A stretch of 64,000 nucleotides of DNA from Mycobacterium sp. 852002-51163_SCH5372311 (GTDB taxonomy: Bacteria > Actinomycetota > Actinomycetes > Mycobacteriales > Mycobacteriaceae): positions 54,251 to 118,250 of the forward strand of contig NZ_LZIJ01000089.1 of assembly GCF_001667115.1 (NCBI RefSeq). The letters are read 5' to 3'. Positions 48,372 to 61,529 of this stretch are shown piece after piece; the stretch's first letter is position 1; every line of letters starts with the position of its first letter. The notes under the pieces were generated by a model. The model had not been told where the DNA came from and ran no database searches. It was given only the letters and a program-made list of their open reading frames with translations. The position numbers and the translations under genes are program-made.

Positions 48372-48935
48372 TCAGGCGTTGACCCGGCCCAGGTAGCTGC
48401 CGTCACGGGAGTCCACCTTGAGCTTGTCGCCGGTGTTGATGAACAGCGGAACCTGGATCTGGGCGCCGGTCTCCAGCGTGGCCGGTTTGGTGCCCGCGCT
48501 GGAGCGGTCGCCCTGGAGGCCGGGCTCGGTGTGGGTGACCTCGAGTTCGACGGTCACCGGCAGCTCGATGTACAGCGGCGCCCCGTTGTGGAAGGCCACC
48601 TGCACCGGCAAGCCCTCCAGCAGGAATCGCGCGGCGTCGCCCACCAGGGACTCCGGCAGCGCGTGCTGCTCGTAGTCCTGGCTGTCCATGAACACGAAGT
48701 CGGAGCCGTCGCGGTACAGGTAGGTGGTGTCGCGCCGGTCGACGGTGGCGGTGTCGACCTTGACCCCGGCGTTGTAGGTCTTGTCGACCACCTTGCCCGA
48801 AAGCACGTTTTTCAGCTTGGTACGCACAAAAGCCGGACCCTTGCCGGGCTTGACGTGCTGGAACTCGGTGATGGTCCACAGCTGCCCGTCGATTACCAGG
48901 ACAAGTCCGTTCTTGAAGTCAGCAGTGGTCGCCAC
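48372..48935 (-). CDS. efp: Elongation factor P
   Basis: 187 residues, full length. [26 protein letters not shown] carries the modification-site loop with Lys (PGKGPAF), and the OB-fold C-terminus ends [23 protein letters not shown] rescues ribosomes stalled at consecutive prolines. The protein lies between pepQ and nusB, the same order as in M. tuberculosis. Confidence 0.97.
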   Translation of the reverse strand: MATTADFKNGLVLVIDGQLWTITEFQHVKPGKGPAFVRTKLKNVLSGKVVDKTYNAGVKVDTATVDRRDTTYLYRDGSDFVFMDSQDYEQHALPESLVGDAARFLLEGLPVQVAFHNGAPLYIELPVTVELEVTHTEPGLQGDRSSAGTKPATLETGAQIQVPLFINTGDKLKVDSRDGSYLGRVNA

Positions 48936-48957
48936 GGTCTCCCAGATCTCCGATCTA

Positions 48958-50076
48958 CTACAAGATGGCCAGTTCCTTCGGGAACCGGGTCAACAATTCC
49001 GGGGTCTGCCCGGCGGTTTCGGGGTCTTTAGGCGTCCCGCCAGCCACCACCAGGGTGTCCTCGATGCGCACGCCGCCGCGGCCGGGTAGATAGACGCCGG
49101 GCTCCACGGTCACGACGGAGCCCGCAAGTAGTGTACCGGCGGACGTGGCCCCGATCCCCGGCGCTTCGTGGATCTGCAGGCCGACGCCGTGCCCCAGACC
49201 ATGGCCGAACTGCTCGCCGTAGCCGGCATCGTCGATCAGCCGGCGTGCCGCGCCGTCGACGTCGCGCAGGTCGGCGCCCGGCCGCAACGCCTCCCGTCCC
49301 GCCTTCTGCGCATCGGCAACCAGTTGGTAGATCTCCAGCTGCCAGTCCGCGGCCGAACCCAGCACAAAGGTGCGGGTCATGTCGGAGTGATATCCGGCGA
49401 CCAGCGCGCCGAAGTCGATCTTGACGAAATCGCCGGTGGCCAGCTTGCGGTCGGTGGGCCGGTGGTGCGGGATTGCCGAGTTGGGCCCGGTGGCCACAAT
49501 CGTCTCGAACGACATCGCGTCGGCGCCGTGGTCGAGCATCAGCGCCTCCAGCTCACGCCCTACCTCGCGCTCGGTCCGGCCGGGCCGCAGGCCGCCGCGA
49601 TCCACCAGGTCGGTCAGTGCGGCGTCGGCGGCCTCACAGGCCAACCGCAGCAGCGCCAGCTCGCCGGCGTCTTTGATCTCGCGCAGCGCCTCGACGGTTC
49701 CCGAGGCGCGCACCAGCTCGGTGGCCTTGCCGTCCAACTCGTTGATCAGGGCGTCCAAACCGTCGACCGTCATCACGTGGCTCTCGAAGCCCAGCCTCTT
49801 CACTCCGTCGTCGGCGGCGCGACCGGCCAGGTGGCGTCCGCAGGCCCGTTCGATGACGATCTCGACCCCGGACGCCTGCTCCGCGGCCTGCGTGCGGTAC
49901 CGGCCGTCGGTGGCCAATACCGGCTGCCGATCGTCGGCGAATACCAGTAACGCGCCATTCGACCCGGTGAATCCTGACAGATAGCGGACGTTGACCAAGT
50001 CTGTGACCAGCATCGCGTCCAGTTCTTTGGCAACGATTCGGCTTCTGAGGTTGTGTCGACGCTGAGAATGTGTCAC
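48958..50076 (-). CDS. pepQ: Xaa-Pro dipeptidase/aminopeptidase (M24B)
   Basis: 372 residues from GTG 50076. The creatinase N-domain covers residues 1-130; the catalytic M24 domain shows the metal ligands in order: [20 protein letters not shown] (two Asp), [14 protein letters not shown] (His), [10 protein letters not shown] (Glu) and GVRIEDT (Glu). It cleaves X-Pro peptides in the cytoplasm. Upstream of efp by 22 bp; the pairing with EF-P (both proline-related) is conserved in many bacteria. Confidence 0.94.
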   Translation of the reverse strand: MTHSQRRHNLRSRIVAKELDAMLVTDLVNVRYLSGFTGSNGALLVFADDRQPVLATDGRYRTQAAEQASGVEIVIERACGRHLAGRAADDGVKRLGFESHVMTVDGLDALINELDGKATELVRASGTVEALREIKDAGELALLRLACEAADAALTDLVDRGGLRPGRTEREVGRELEALMLDHGADAMSFETIVATGPNSAIPHHRPTDRKLATGDFVKIDFGALVAGYHSDMTRTFVLGSAADWQLEIYQLVADAQKAGREALRPGADLRDVDGAARRLIDDAGYGEQFGHGLGHGVGLQIHEAPGIGATSAGTLLAGSVVTVEPGVYLPGRGGVRIEDTLVVAGGTPKDPETAGQTPELLTRFPKELAIL

Positions 50077-50109
50077 GACCCTTGACGGTACTCGCTACGC
50101 TGTTTGCCC

Positions 50110-50853
50110 ATGAGGAACTGGATGGTGCGCGGACTGGTGTTCGCCGGGTTGATGGTCGTTCTCCGCCTGATTCAAGGGGCGGTGATCAACGCCTGGCCGA
50201 CGACGTCCGGATTGGTCAGCGTGGTACTGCTCCTCTTGTTCATTGCCGGCGTAGCCACCTGGGGGGTTCTCGACGGTCGCGCCGATGCCAACGCCAACCC
50301 CGACCCGGACCGGCGCGAGGACCTGGCGATGACGTGGCTGCTGGCCGGCATCGCGGCCGGGATCCTCAGCGGCGCGGTGGCCTGGCTCATTTCGCTGCTC
50401 TACACGGGTCTGTACACCGGTGGGCCGATCAACGAGCTGACCACGTTCGCGGCCTTCACCGCGCTCATCATTTTCGTGCCCGCCATCATCGGCGTGGCTG
50501 TCGGCCGCTGGCGGATCGACCGTAAGGCCGAGCCGCCGGCCCACCACGACGGATCGCGCGGTCGGCCGACCGACGGCGACGTGTTCTCCGCGGTTCGCGC
50601 CGACGAGTCGCCCACCGGCGAGATTCCGGTGCAGCGCGGCGAGGCCCAGACCGAGGAGCGGACCGCCGCGGTCGCCACGGCCGAGCGTGAGGGACGGACC
50701 GAGGAAATTCCCACGCACGAGGGACGCACCGAGGCGCTGCCTACCCATGAGGCGCGTACCGAAGCGATCGACACCCGCGGCGGCGAGTCGCCCACCCAGG
50801 AGATCCGCCTGGACCCCGACGCCACCCAGCAGCGCGACACCCGTCGCCGCTAA
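50110..50853 (+). CDS. Four-helix membrane protein with repetitive acidic tail (Rv2536-like)
   Basis: 247 residues from ATG 50110; a TTG two codons upstream is less likely. Four hydrophobic helices fall at about residues 5-27, 37-53, 75-100 and 115-133. After residue 140 the protein is hydrophilic with imperfect tandem repeats (EGRTEEIPTHEGRTEALPTH, then EARTEAIDT). No enzymatic motif. Divergent from pepQ with a 33-bp gap, as Rv2536 is in M. tuberculosis. The repeated tail could be an interaction region; this is inference. Confidence 0.75.
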   Translation: MRNWMVRGLVFAGLMVVLRLIQGAVINAWPTTSGLVSVVLLLLFIAGVATWGVLDGRADANANPDPDRREDLAMTWLLAGIAAGILSGAVAWLISLLYTGLYTGGPINELTTFAAFTALIIFVPAIIGVAVGRWRIDRKAEPPAHHDGSRGRPTDGDVFSAVRADESPTGEIPVQRGEAQTEERTAAVATAEREGRTEEIPTHEGRTEALPTHEARTEAIDTRGGESPTQEIRLDPDATQQRDTRRR

Positions 50854-50864
50854 GCCCCGTCCAC

Positions 50865-50995
50865 TGTGCGTTCGCGACTTTCGGTGTGAAGCTACGGCTT
50901 TCGGTGTGAAGCTACGGCTTTCGGTGTGAACCTAGGGCGTCGATCCGGCGATTTTCCCGCCCTACACGCACACCCAAAGCCGTGAATGCACACTC
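50865..50995. repeat. Intergenic palindromic array (family B, copy 3)
   Basis: Two exact 20-bp units TCGGTGTGAAGCTACGGCTT (50881-50900, 50901-50920) are preceded by a decayed unit and followed by a third with CCTAGGGCG. The centre (CGATCCGGCGATTTTCCCG) separates these from inverted, diverged units (CGCCCTACACGCACACCC, AAAGCCGTGAATGCACACTC). It lies between convergent genes (stops at 50853 and 51039) and folds as a multi-unit hairpin. Same plan as the arrays at 13143 and 25183. Confidence 0.7.
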
Positions 50996-51038
50996 GAATC
51001 CGAACGTCGACCGGTCGCCTGTGGCGGGCCAATCCCGG

Positions 51039-53130
<2,092 letters not shown>

Positions 53131-53135
53131 GGCCG

Positions 53136-54344
53136 CTAGCCTCCCGAAGCCCGGGCGGCCGGCGCTTCCCGGTCGGCGACCGCACGCTGGTATGCCCCGA
53201 CATTGCGGCGGGTTTCGGCCAGCGAATCGCCGCCGAACTTTTCCAGTGCCGCGCGGGCCAGCACCAGGGCCACCATGGTTTCGACGACGACGCCCGCGGC
53301 GGGCACCGCGCATACATCGGAACGCTGGTGGATGGCGACCGCCTCGTCGCCGGTGGCCATGTCAACGGTGGCCAGCGCACGCGGCACCGTGGAGATCGGC
53401 TTCATCGCCGCGCGTACCCGCAGTGGCTGCCCGTTGGTCATGCCGCCTTCCAGTCCGCCGGCCCGGTTGGTCGAGCGGACGACGCCGTCGGGTCCGGGAT
53501 ACATCTCGTCGTGGGCGCGGCTACCGCGGCGGCGCGCGGTCTGGAAGCCGTCGCCGATCTCCACCCCCTTGATCGCCTGGATTCCCATCACGGCACCGGC
53601 CAGCTGGCTGTCGAGCCGGTTGTCGCCGCTGGTGAACGATCCCAGCCCGACGGGCAGGCCCAGCGCCACCACCTCCACCACCCCGCCGAGGGTGTCGCCG
53701 TCTTTTTTGGCGGCCTCGATTTCGGTGATCATCGACTTTTCCGCCTGTTCGGCGAAGGCACGAACCGGACTGGCGTCGATGGCAGCGAGATCTTCCGGAC
53801 GCGGCGGCGGTCCGTCGTAGGGCTCTGAGGCGCCGATCGAGATGACGTGAGAGAGCACGTCGACGCCCAGGGCCTGACGCAGGAACGCGCGTGCGACGGT
53901 TCCGGCGGCGACCCTGGCGGCTGTCTCGCGGGCGCTGGCACGCTCCAGCACCGGCCGGGCGTCGTCGAACCCGTATTTGAGCATGCCCGCGTAGTCGGCG
54001 TGGCCAGGCCGTGGCCGGGTGAGCGGGGCGTTGCGGGCCAGCTCTTCGAGCACCTGCGGGTCGACGGGATCGGCGGCCATCACGGTTTCCCACTTCGGCC
54101 ATTCGGTGTTGCCGATCTCGATGGCGATGGGCCCACCGAGTGTGACGCCATGCCTGATGCCGGACAGCAGGGTCACCGCGTCACGCTCGAACGTCATTCG
54201 GGCGCCACGGCCGTAGCCCAGCCGGCGGCGGGCCAACTGGTCGGCGATGTCGGTCGAGGTGACCTCCACACCGGCGACCATGCCTTCCACGACGGCCACC
54301 AACGCGCGGCCGTGCGACTCCCCGGCGGTGATCCAACGCAACAC
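53136..54344 (-). CDS. aroC: Chorismate synthase
   Basis: 402 residues from GTG 54344. [20 protein letters not shown] (signature 1), [19 protein letters not shown] and [19 protein letters not shown] (signature 3) are present. It forms chorismate from EPSP using reduced flavin. Start chosen because the product then begins V-L-R-W-I-T, as in M. tuberculosis AroF (about 401 residues). First gene of the tightly packed aroC-aroK-aroB-aroQ run; the upstream 116 bp hold a palindrome. Confidence 0.96.
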   Translation of the reverse strand: MLRWITAGESHGRALVAVVEGMVAGVEVTSTDIADQLARRRLGYGRGARMTFERDAVTLLSGIRHGVTLGGPIAIEIGNTEWPKWETVMAADPVDPQVLEELARNAPLTRPRPGHADYAGMLKYGFDDARPVLERASARETAARVAAGTVARAFLRQALGVDVLSHVISIGASEPYDGPPPRPEDLAAIDASPVRAFAEQAEKSMITEIEAAKKDGDTLGGVVEVVALGLPVGLGSFTSGDNRLDSQLAGAVMGIQAIKGVEIGDGFQTARRRGSRAHDEMYPGPDGVVRSTNRAGGLEGGMTNGQPLRVRAAMKPISTVPRALATVDMATGDEAVAIHQRSDVCAVPAAGVVVETMVALVLARAALEKFGGDSLAETRRNVGAYQRAVADREAPAARASGG

Positions 54345-54390
54345 CCGACCATCTTCCCATGTTGGCGAGCGCGGGCTTAAATCCGAGCTG

Positions 54391-54458
54391 TCCCTCGAAA
54401 TCGACGCCAGCGTGCGGCTCTCTCGCATTTTTCCGCGCCGCCGTCGATTTCGACGGGA
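54391..54458. terminator. Inverted repeat between prepilin peptidase and aroC (family C)
   Basis: TCGAAATCGACG (54395-54406) and CGTCGATTTCGA (54442-54453) are perfect 12-base inverted copies, extended by TCCC/GGGA on the outside (54391, 54458). The 35-base interior is itself GC-rich with a CGCATTTTTCCGCG core. The two flanking genes are on the same strand, so this may terminate the upstream peptidase transcript ahead of the aroC promoter. Confidence 0.5.
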
Positions 54459-54460
54459 GG

Positions 54461-54871
54461 TCACCAGAGGCTCAGGCTCACCGCGCAAGCGGTCGCCAGG
54501 CACATCGAGGGACCGTGCGGCACGGCGCGTACCCCACACACCATCCCGCACAGCGCGGTCAGAACCGGCGCGGCCAGCGCCGCCAGAAACCACGCCCCTA
54601 CGCCGAAGCAGCCGGCCAGACCGCCCAGCCCGATCGCCAGCTTGACGTCGCCGGCGCCCATGCCCGCCGGCGCCAGCAGGTGTACCAGCAGATACACGCT
54701 GGCCAACGCCGCGGCCCCGGCCAGCGCGGGCAAACCACGACCGGCGGCCGCGGCGGCCAGCAGGATCACGGCCGCCCCCGGCAGCGTCAGCACGTTGGGC
54801 AGTCGGCGTTCCCTGAGGTCGTAGCGGCTCAACACGACCAGCCAGGTCAACACCACGGCCGCGATCAGCAT
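54461..54871 (-). CDS. A24-family prepilin peptidase, short form (Rv2551c-like)
   Basis: 136 residues from ATG 54871. Four or five membrane helices with the two catalytic aspartates in [10 protein letters not shown] (near residue 18) and GAGDVKLA (near residue 74), the signature of the A24 peptidase domain. The N-terminal methyltransferase domain of full-length prepilin peptidases is absent, as in Rv2551c. It should cleave prepilin-type signals; no pilin or tad gene is in the window. Located directly after aroE with 11 bp between. Confidence 0.85.
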   Translation of the reverse strand: MLIAAVVLTWLVVLSRYDLRERRLPNVLTLPGAAVILLAAAAAGRGLPALAGAAALASVYLLVHLLAPAGMGAGDVKLAIGLGGLAGCFGVGAWFLAALAAPVLTALCGMVCGVRAVPHGPSMCLATACAVSLSLW

Positions 54872-54882
54872 GCCGCTGCACG

Positions 54883-55734
54883 CTAGAGCATTTCCTCCAG
54901 CGCGCAAGTCATCGCCTCGCGCGGCGCGGGCAGCCCGGTGAACTGCTCAACCTGCGCGAACGCCTGGTGCAGCAGCATCTGCAGGCCGTTAATCACCCGG
55001 CCGCCCGCGGCGGCCACGGCCGCGGCCAGCGGGGTGGGCCACGGGTCGTAAACGGCGTCCAGCAGCACCGGGATCCTGGCGAACGTGCCGGCATAGCGTG
55101 CCGCCACGTCGGCCGGGATGGTGCTGACCAGTACCAGCGCGGCCGCCACCTCGCCGGCCAGCTCACTGCTGCCCAGATCGCAGAATCGGGTGTCCGCGCC
55201 GATCCGCGTGCCCAGGTCGACGAGCCGCGCGGCCTTGTCGGGATTACGCGCCACCACGGTGATGCCGGTGACGCCGAGGTGTGCCAACCCCACGACGGCC
55301 GCCGGTGCGGTGCCCCCCGACCCGCACACAAGCGCGCGTCCCGACACCTGCCCTATCAGGGGCCTGAGGGCCCCTACGACACCGTCGATGTCGGTGTTGT
55401 CGGCGCGCCAGCCGCGCGGCGTGCGGACCAGGGTGTTGGCCGAGCCCACCTGTTCGGCGCGTGCGGTGTGCTCGTCGGCGAATCGCAGGGCGGCGAACTT
55501 GCCGGGCATCGTCACCGAAACCCCGACCCATTCGGGCCCGAACCCTCCGACCACACCGGGCAGCGCTTCGGCACTGCACTCGATGCGGTCATACGTCCAG
55601 TCGTTCAGGCCCAGCGCACGATATGCGGCCAGATGCAGCTGCGGGGAACGGGAATGGGCGACCGGGGAACCGAGCACGGCCGCTTTTCTGGGAACGTGCG
55701 CGCCCGCCGGGTCAGCGCGTGCTGTCGAGGACAC
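54883..55734 (-). CDS. aroE: Shikimate dehydrogenase
   Basis: 283 residues from GTG 55734 (or a later GTG near residue 14, [11 protein letters not shown], where conservation starts). [21 protein letters not shown] is the shikimate-binding N-terminus, [11 protein letters not shown] carries the catalytic Lys, and [19 protein letters not shown] the NADP motif; [19 protein letters not shown] closes the domain. It reduces 3-dehydroshikimate. It overlaps mltG by 23 bases if the first GTG is used. Confidence 0.94.
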   Translation of the reverse strand: MSSTARADPAGAHVPRKAAVLGSPVAHSRSPQLHLAAYRALGLNDWTYDRIECSAEALPGVVGGFGPEWVGVSVTMPGKFAALRFADEHTARAEQVGSANTLVRTPRGWRADNTDIDGVVGALRPLIGQVSGRALVCGSGGTAPAAVVGLAHLGVTGITVVARNPDKAARLVDLGTRIGADTRFCDLGSSELAGEVAAALVLVSTIPADVAARYAGTFARIPVLLDAVYDPWPTPLAAAVAAAGGRVINGLQMLLHQAFAQVEQFTGLPAPREAMTCALEEML

Positions 55735-56956
55735 CGTTGTGCTTGGCCAACTCGATGTTCGCCAGGTGCTGTTGGTAATCCCTGGTGAACAGTGTCGTCC
55801 CCTGTGCGTCGATGGTGACGAAGTAGAGCCAGTCGCCCGGCTCGGGGTGCTCGGCGGCGCTCAGCGCCTCTATGCCCGGGGAGCAGATCGCGGTGGCCGG
55901 CAGGCCCTGGGACACGTAGGTGTTCCACGGGGTGCGCTGGGCGCGGTCCGCATCGCTGGTGGCCACCTCGCGCCGGTCCAGCGGATAGTTCACCGTCGAG
56001 TCGAATTCCAGCGTCCGGTGCTCGTGCAGCCGGTTGTAGATGACCTGCGCCACCTTCGCGAAATCCTGCGACTTGGATTCCTGCTGTACCAGCGATGCCA
56101 CCACGAGGATGTCGTAGGGCGACAGGCCGAGGGATGCGGCGGTATCGACCAACCCGGATTTGGTGTACTCCGCGGCGCCCGCGGTGATCAGGCCGGCCAG
56201 AATGCTCTGGGCCGAGGCGGAGGGATCGACATTGAAGGTCCCCGGTGCGATGAGGCCCTCGATGCGGCGATGGTCGTTGCCGAGTTCGGTCACTGGTTGA
56301 ACCGCCCAGGACGGCACCGCCAACGTCGCCGGAGCGCTGTGGGCCGCCGCCTTGCGCAGGTCATCCACCGAGACGCAGTGCCGGTCCCCGTCTAGGTCCA
56401 CACAGGTGGCCCGCGAGATCAAACTGAGGATTCCCGGGGTCACCGCATTGGTCTTCATGTCGGTGGTGTCGTCGAGCTGGCGACCTTCCGGAATGACCAG
56501 CCGGCCCACCCGATTGCTGGGGTCGGTCAGCCGGGCGACCGCCGTGGCCGCCGGGATCTCGGTTCGCATCCGGTAGTAGCCCGGCTGGATCGCCGAAATC
56601 GCGGCGTTGCCGCGCGCGGCCCGGACGAAGGCCTTGACGGTAGCGACCACGCCGTGGTTGAGCAGTGTCTCCCCGATGGCCGTGGTGGAATCCCCGGCCT
56701 GGATCTGAATCATGATGTCCTGCTTGCCACTGCCGGTGTAGTCGTCGCCGTTGCCGAACATGGTGTGCCACAACTTGACGCCCACCACGCCCGCGGCGAC
56801 CATCACCACCACGAGCAGGCCCAGGGCCAGTCTGCGGGCGAACCGCCGTCGCCGGCGTCCGCGCTCGGCCTGGATGCGGTCCAGACGGCTCATCGCCGCC
56901 CGCGGCGGTCCGACGGCCTCGGGCTCGGCCCGTTCGCCTCGCACGCCGTCAACCAT
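55712..56956 (-). CDS. mltG: Endolytic peptidoglycan transglycosylase MltG (YceG-like)
   Basis: 414 residues, near the 417 I recall for Rv2553c. A charged cytoplasmic N-terminus ([17 protein letters not shown]) precedes one membrane helix (residues 42-62), then the LysM-like and YceG domains. [29 protein letters not shown] carries the catalytic Glu, and [19 protein letters not shown] the typical end motif. It cuts nascent glycan strands at the cell membrane. It overlaps ruvX by eight bases and aroE by 23. Confidence 0.93.
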   Translation of the reverse strand: MVDGVRGERAEPEAVGPPRAAMSRLDRIQAERGRRRRRFARRLALGLLVVVMVAAGVVGVKLWHTMFGNGDDYTGSGKQDIMIQIQAGDSTTAIGETLLNHGVVATVKAFVRAARGNAAISAIQPGYYRMRTEIPAATAVARLTDPSNRVGRLVIPEGRQLDDTTDMKTNAVTPGILSLISRATCVDLDGDRHCVSVDDLRKAAAHSAPATLAVPSWAVQPVTELGNDHRRIEGLIAPGTFNVDPSASAQSILAGLITAGAAEYTKSGLVDTAASLGLSPYDILVVASLVQQESKSQDFAKVAQVIYNRLHEHRTLEFDSTVNYPLDRREVATSDADRAQRTPWNTYVSQGLPATAICSPGIEALSAAEHPEPGDWLYFVTIDAQGTTLFTRDYQQHLANIELAKHNGVLDSTR

Positions 56957-57446
56957 CGGTGAGGCCCCCTGCCATCCCGCGGCGCTGATCGAGCCAGGAC
57001 TGCAGAATCGCGACCGCGGCGGCCTGGTCGACCACCGCGCGTTGGTGCTTGGCCGAAACCCCCGCGGCCCGCAACGATCGCTGCGCGCTGACGGTGGTCA
57101 GTCGCTCGTCGGCCAGACGCACCGGCGTCGGCGCAATCCGTCCTGCCAGTGCTTCGGCCAGTTCGATCGCATCCCGTGCCGACGGCCCGGTGCGGTCGGC
57201 CAGTGTGCGCGGCAGCCCGACGACCACCTCGACGGCGTGCAGCTCGGCGACCAGCGCCGCCAGCCTGCGCAGATGCTTGCCGGAGCGATCGCGGCGCACC
57301 GTTTCCACCGGGGTGGCCAGGATGCCGTCAGGGTCGCTTGCGGCCACCCCGATACGGACACTGCCCACGTCGATGCCGACGCGCCGCCCCCGACCGGGAT
57401 CCAATTCGCCGGGCCGATCGGGCAGGCGGTGCTGTGATGAGACCAC
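56949..57446 (-). CDS. ruvX: YqgF/RuvX family Holliday-junction resolvase-like nuclease
   Basis: 165 residues from GTG 57446. [18 protein letters not shown] is the RNase-H-like first motif with the catalytic Asp; [22 protein letters not shown] and [15 protein letters not shown] carry the other acidic ligands. Proposed roles are 16S rRNA 5' processing and, for M. tuberculosis RuvX, Holliday-junction resolution. It begins immediately before alaS ends (57447) and overlaps mltG, within the conserved alaS-ruvX-mltG-aroE order. Confidence 0.93.
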   Translation of the reverse strand: MVSSQHRLPDRPGELDPGRGRRVGIDVGSVRIGVAASDPDGILATPVETVRRDRSGKHLRRLAALVAELHAVEVVVGLPRTLADRTGPSARDAIELAEALAGRIAPTPVRLADERLTTVSAQRSLRAAGVSAKHQRAVVDQAAAVAILQSWLDQRRGMAGGLTDG

Positions 57447-60161
57447 TCAACCGACCCGCGCTATCACGGCGATCTCGGAGCGCACCGCGTCAAGCGCCGC
57501 GTCGATGCCGGCCGGATCCTTCCCTGAGCCCTGCGCCAGGTCGGCCTTGCCGCCGCCACGGCCGTCGACGGCCACAGCCAGCTGCTTGACCAGCTCGTTG
57601 GCGCGGATCCCAATCTCCTGGGCGGCCGGATTGGCCGCAATCGCATAGGGCACGTTGTCGTTCTCGCCCTGGGCTATCAGGGCGACCACCGCCGGGTCGC
57701 TGCCCAGCTTGCCGCGGATGTCTCCGACCAGGGAACGCAGGTCGGCCGCCGTCATCCCGCCGGACATCCGCTGCGCCACCACACGCACGTTACCGATGCG
57801 CTCCGCGCCCGCGGCCGCATTGGTGGCAGCTGCCCGCGCGCTGGCCTGCCGGGCGCGCTCGAGTTCCTTTTCGGCGGCCTTCAGGCGCTCCACCAGATTG
57901 GCCACCCGCGCCGGCACCTCTTCGGACGGCACCTTCAGCGACGACGCCAGCCCGGCCATCAGCGCCCGCTCCTTGGCCAAGTGCCGGAATGACTCCAGCC
58001 CGACGTAGGCCTCCACCCGGCGCACCCCGGACCCGATCGACGATTCGCCCAGGATGGTCACCGGACCGATTTGCGCGGAATTGTGCACGTGCGTGCCGCC
58101 GCACAGCTCCAGCGAGAACGGTCCGCCGATCTCGACTACCCGCACCTGGTCGGGATAGCTCTCGCCGAAGAGCGCCATTGCGCCCATCGCCTTGGCCTTG
58201 TCGAGCTGTTCGGTGAACGTGTGCACCTCGAAGTCGGCCTGCACCGCTTCGTTGGTCACTTCCTCGATCTGGGTGCGCTGCTCGTCGCTCAACGGTCCCT
58301 GCCAGTTGAAGTCGAAGCGCAGGTAACCCGGCCGATTCAGCGAACCGGCCTGAACGGCGTTGGGCCCCAGCACTTGTCGCAGCGCGGCATGCACCATGTG
58401 GGTACCCGAATGCCCCTGGGTCGCGCCCTTGCGCCAGCCGGAGTCCACCGACGCGACGACGGTGTCACCTTCGACGAATTCCCCGGATTCGACGTTGACC
58501 CGGTGCGCGTGCAGGGTTTTGGCGATCTTCTGGACGTCGGTGACGGCCGCCCGGGCGCTCTCGCCGGAACCCGTTCCGCTGATCGTGCCGATGTCGGCGA
58601 GTTGGCCGCCGGACTCGGCATACAGCGGGGTGCGGTCGAGCACCAGTTCTACCCGGTCGGCCTCGACCGAGTCGGCGTGTGCGACCACCGGTACCCGCCT
58701 GCCGTCGACGAAAATACCCAGAATGGTTGCCGGAGAGGTCAATTCGTCGAACCCGGTGAACTCGGTGGGGCCGGCGTCGACCAGCTCGCGATAGGCGGTC
58801 AGGTCGGCGTGCGCGTGCTTACGCGCGGCGGCGTCGGCCTTGGCGCGCTGCCGTTGCTCTGCCATCAGCTCGCGGAAGCCCGCCTCGTCGACGGTCAGGC
58901 CTGCCTCGGCCGCCATCTCCAGGGTGAGCTCGATCGGGAAGCCGTAGGTGTCGTGCAGGGTGAACGCGTCCGAACCGGAAACCACAGTGGCGCCAACGGA
59001 TTTGGTGCTGCCGGCGACCTCGTCGAACAGCTTGGACCCCGAGGCCAGGGTGCGGTTGAACGCGGTTTCCTCGGCGACGGCGATGCGGTTGATCCGGTCG
59101 AAGTCGCTGACGAGTTCGGGGTATGACGGGCCCATCGCGTCACGCACGGTGGCCATCAGGTCGCCGACGATCGGGGTGGCTGAGTCGTCCACGCCAAGTA
59201 GCTTGACGCTGCGGATCACCCGGCGCAGCAGTCGGCGCAGCACATAGCCGCGGCCGTCGTTGCCGGGGCTGACGCCGTCGCCGATCAGGATCGCGGCGGT
59301 GCGGCTGTGGTCGGCGATGATGCGGTAGCGCACGTCGTCGGCGTGGTTTCCGGCGTCATAGGGGCGGGGCGCGCGGCTGGCGACCAGGTCGATCACCGGG
59401 CGCAACAGGTCGGTCTCATAGACGTTGTGGACGTCCTGCAGAACCAGCGCGATGCGTTCGACACCCATGCCGGTGTCGATGTTCTTGCGCGGCAACGGCC
59501 CCAGGATTTCGTAGTCCTCTTTGGTGGTCCCCTCGCCGCGCTCGTTCTGCATGAACACCAGGTTCCACACCTCGAGGTAGCGGTCCTCGTTGACGATGGG
59601 GCCGCCCTCGGGACCGAATTCCGGCCCGCGGTCGTAGTAGATCTCCGACGACGGCCCGCACGGCCCGGGGATGCCCATGGACCAGTAGTTGTCGGCCATG
59701 CCGCGGCGCTGGATCCGCTCCGCGGGCATACCGGCAACCTCCTGCCACAGTCCCGCGGCCTCGTCGTCGTCGAGATACACTGTGGCCCAGATCTTTTGCG
59801 GGTCCAGCCCGTATCCCCCGTCAGAGATGGGGTTGGTCAACAGCGTCCAGGCCAATTCGATGGCCTCGCGCTTGAAGTAGTCGCCGAACGAGAAGTTGCC
59901 GGCCATCTGGAAGAAGGTGTTGTGGCGGGTGGTGATGCCCACCTCGTCGATATCGGGGGTGCGGATGCACTTCTGGATGCTGGTGGCCGTCGCGTACGGC
60001 GGTGTGCGCTGTCCCAGGAAGTACGGGACGAACTGGACCATGCCGGCGTTGACGAACAACAGGTTGGGGTCGTCGAGGATCACCGAGGCGCTCGGCACCT
60101 CCGTGTGGCCTGCCTTCACGAAGTGATCAAGGAACCGCTTCCTGATCTCGTGTGTCTGCAT
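57447..60161 (-). CDS. alaS: Alanyl-tRNA synthetase
   Basis: 904 residues, full length. The class II catalytic core is at the N-terminus ([28 protein letters not shown]); the editing domain has [16 protein letters not shown] and [17 protein letters not shown] (HxxxH and CxxxH zinc sites). The C-Ala domain closes with [16 protein letters not shown]. It charges tRNA-Ala. A 127-bp gap separates it from the YjbQ gene. Confidence 0.98.
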   Translation of the reverse strand: MQTHEIRKRFLDHFVKAGHTEVPSASVILDDPNLLFVNAGMVQFVPYFLGQRTPPYATATSIQKCIRTPDIDEVGITTRHNTFFQMAGNFSFGDYFKREAIELAWTLLTNPISDGGYGLDPQKIWATVYLDDDEAAGLWQEVAGMPAERIQRRGMADNYWSMGIPGPCGPSSEIYYDRGPEFGPEGGPIVNEDRYLEVWNLVFMQNERGEGTTKEDYEILGPLPRKNIDTGMGVERIALVLQDVHNVYETDLLRPVIDLVASRAPRPYDAGNHADDVRYRIIADHSRTAAILIGDGVSPGNDGRGYVLRRLLRRVIRSVKLLGVDDSATPIVGDLMATVRDAMGPSYPELVSDFDRINRIAVAEETAFNRTLASGSKLFDEVAGSTKSVGATVVSGSDAFTLHDTYGFPIELTLEMAAEAGLTVDEAGFRELMAEQRQRAKADAAARKHAHADLTAYRELVDAGPTEFTGFDELTSPATILGIFVDGRRVPVVAHADSVEADRVELVLDRTPLYAESGGQLADIGTISGTGSGESARAAVTDVQKIAKTLHAHRVNVESGEFVEGDTVVASVDSGWRKGATQGHSGTHMVHAALRQVLGPNAVQAGSLNRPGYLRFDFNWQGPLSDEQRTQIEEVTNEAVQADFEVHTFTEQLDKAKAMGAMALFGESYPDQVRVVEIGGPFSLELCGGTHVHNSAQIGPVTILGESSIGSGVRRVEAYVGLESFRHLAKERALMAGLASSLKVPSEEVPARVANLVERLKAAEKELERARQASARAAATNAAAGAERIGNVRVVAQRMSGGMTAADLRSLVGDIRGKLGSDPAVVALIAQGENDNVPYAIAANPAAQEIGIRANELVKQLAVAVDGRGGGKADLAQGSGKDPAGIDAALDAVRSEIAVIARVG

Positions 60162-60288
60162 GTCCTTCTCTCTTGGTTCCCGGCTTTGCTCTCTTGCGTG
60201 CCCGAGCCGGATTCCAGCCTATTCGCCGGGAGGTCGGAAGGCCCTCTAACGACGCTTTCCGATCGCTCACAGTACCGGTGCGCCGGCG

Positions 60289-60690
60289 TTAGCCTTCCAG
60301 GAAGCTCAGGCGGACCGATCGCCGCGGATTGTCCCGGTTGAGGTCGACGAGAACGACGCTCTGCCAGGTGCCCAGCAGCGGCTCGCCCCCGGAGACGGGC
60401 ACCGTCACCGACGGCGCGACTATCGCCGGCAGCACGTGGTCGGCGCCGTGACCGAAGGAGCCGTGCGCGTGCCGGTAGCGGTCGTCGCGCGGCAACAGCC
60501 GTTCCAAGGTATCGACCAGGTCGTCGTCGGAACCGGCACCGGTCTCGATGATCGCGACCCCAGCCGTGGCATGCGGGACGAACACGTTGCACAGGCCATC
60601 GCCACAGCTGAAGCAGAATCTGCGTACCGCATCGGTGAGATCCACTATGCGGCGACGGGCGGTGTCCACCTCCAGCACATCGGTATGCAC
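60289..60690 (-). CDS. YjbQ/UPF0047 family protein (Rv2556c-like)
   Basis: 133 residues from GTG 60690, selected because VHTDVLEVDTARRRIVDLT matches my memory of Rv2556c. GLCNVFVPHATAGVAIIETG and HAHGSFGHGADHVLPAIVAPSVTVPV plus GTWQSVVLVDLN are the conserved pattern with metal-binding His residues. The family has a thiamine phosphate synthase-like activity reported for E. coli YjbQ; the true role is unclear. Divergent from the Rv2557/Rv2558-type gene with a 144-bp gap. Confidence 0.88.
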   Translation of the reverse strand: MHTDVLEVDTARRRIVDLTDAVRRFCFSCGDGLCNVFVPHATAGVAIIETGAGSDDDLVDTLERLLPRDDRYRHAHGSFGHGADHVLPAIVAPSVTVPVSGGEPLLGTWQSVVLVDLNRDNPRRSVRLSFLEG

Positions 60691-60767
60691 CCGGTCCAGC
60701 CTACGGCGAGGCGACGCGACCTGCCGATCATTGTCGCTGCGGCCAGCATTGCCACCCTTGGCCGGTT

Positions 60768-60834
60768 GGAGGAAAGTATTTGATTGACCGGTGGCGCCAC
60801 CGGGGCGCTGCCCCGAACAAAGAGGGGGTGGATC
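60768..60834 (+). promoter_or_regulatory. Conserved leader with double hairpin before the first Rv2557-type gene
   Basis: The 67 bp before the start contain AGGAAAGTATTTG, then a perfect 16-base palindrome CCGGTGGCGCCACCGG (60788-60803) directly followed by the hairpin GGGGCGCTGCCCC (60802-60814). The ribosome-binding purines AGAGGGGGT lie just before the GTG. Almost the same sequence precedes the second paralogue (61551-61577), although the two leaders are 760 bp apart. Conservation of non-coding DNA between the copies points to shared regulation. Confidence 0.6.
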
Positions 60835-61455
60835 GTGTACGCACGCTCTACCACAATCCAGGCGCAAACCTCGTCGATCGACGCTGGAATCGCGCATGTT
60901 CGCGATGAGGTTATGCCCGCGCTGCTAGGTATGCCGGGGTGCGTCGGTATATCCCTTTTGGTCGATCGTCGCGCCGGCCGGTGCATCGCAACGAGCGCCT
61001 GGGACAGCGACGACGCCATGCGCGCCAGCGGTGAAACCGTGGCCCCGATCCGTGATCGGGCCGCGGAAATGTTCGGGGGCGCGGCAAACGTCGAGCAGTG
61101 GGAGATCGCCGCACTGCACCGCGACCACCGCGCGCCCGACGGTGCTGGCGTTCGAGCGACCTGGGTCAGGGTGGCGCCTGACCAGATGGACCAAGGCATC
61201 GAGTACTACAAGTCGTCTGTGCTGCCCCAGCTCGAGAGCCTGGACGGGTTCTGCAGTGCTAGCCTGCTGGTCGACCGCGCATCCGGCCGGGCGGTGTCAT
61301 CGGCGACGTTCGACAGCCTCGAAGCGATGGAGCGCAACAGGGACCGGGCAACCGAACTGAAGAACTCGTCCATGCAGGAGGCGGGCGCCGAGGAACTCGA
61401 CGAAAGTGAGTTCGAGCTGGCGCTGGCGCACTTGCGGGTTCCCGAGCTGGTCTGA
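60835..61455 (+). CDS. Rv2557/Rv2558-family protein, copy 1 (starvation-induced type)
   Basis: 206 residues from GTG 60835 ([21 protein letters not shown]). The sequence has two similar halves: each contains a segment resembling [20 protein letters not shown] and [20 protein letters not shown], followed by an SAWDS/ATFDS element, consistent with tandem ferredoxin-like (dimeric alpha-beta barrel, ABM-type) domains. No catalytic motif. In M. tuberculosis the paired Rv2557 and Rv2558 are induced on starvation, from memory. It is a tandem duplicate of the next gene. Function not known. Confidence 0.85.
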   Translation: MYARSTTIQAQTSSIDAGIAHVRDEVMPALLGMPGCVGISLLVDRRAGRCIATSAWDSDDAMRASGETVAPIRDRAAEMFGGAANVEQWEIAALHRDHRAPDGAGVRATWVRVAPDQMDQGIEYYKSSVLPQLESLDGFCSASLLVDRASGRAVSSATFDSLEAMERNRDRATELKNSSMQEAGAEELDESEFELALAHLRVPELV

Positions 61456-61529
61456 AAGAGATGCCGTAGACAGGCCGGCCGAACGCCGGTCTGAGAACTC
61501 ATCGTGCCCATTGCGACCGAGTGGCTGTA

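Noticed and set aside
50881..50920. Tandem 20-bp repeats considered as a CRISPR start
   Set aside because: No spacers between units, no cas genes, and the units continue as inverted copies of a hairpin array.
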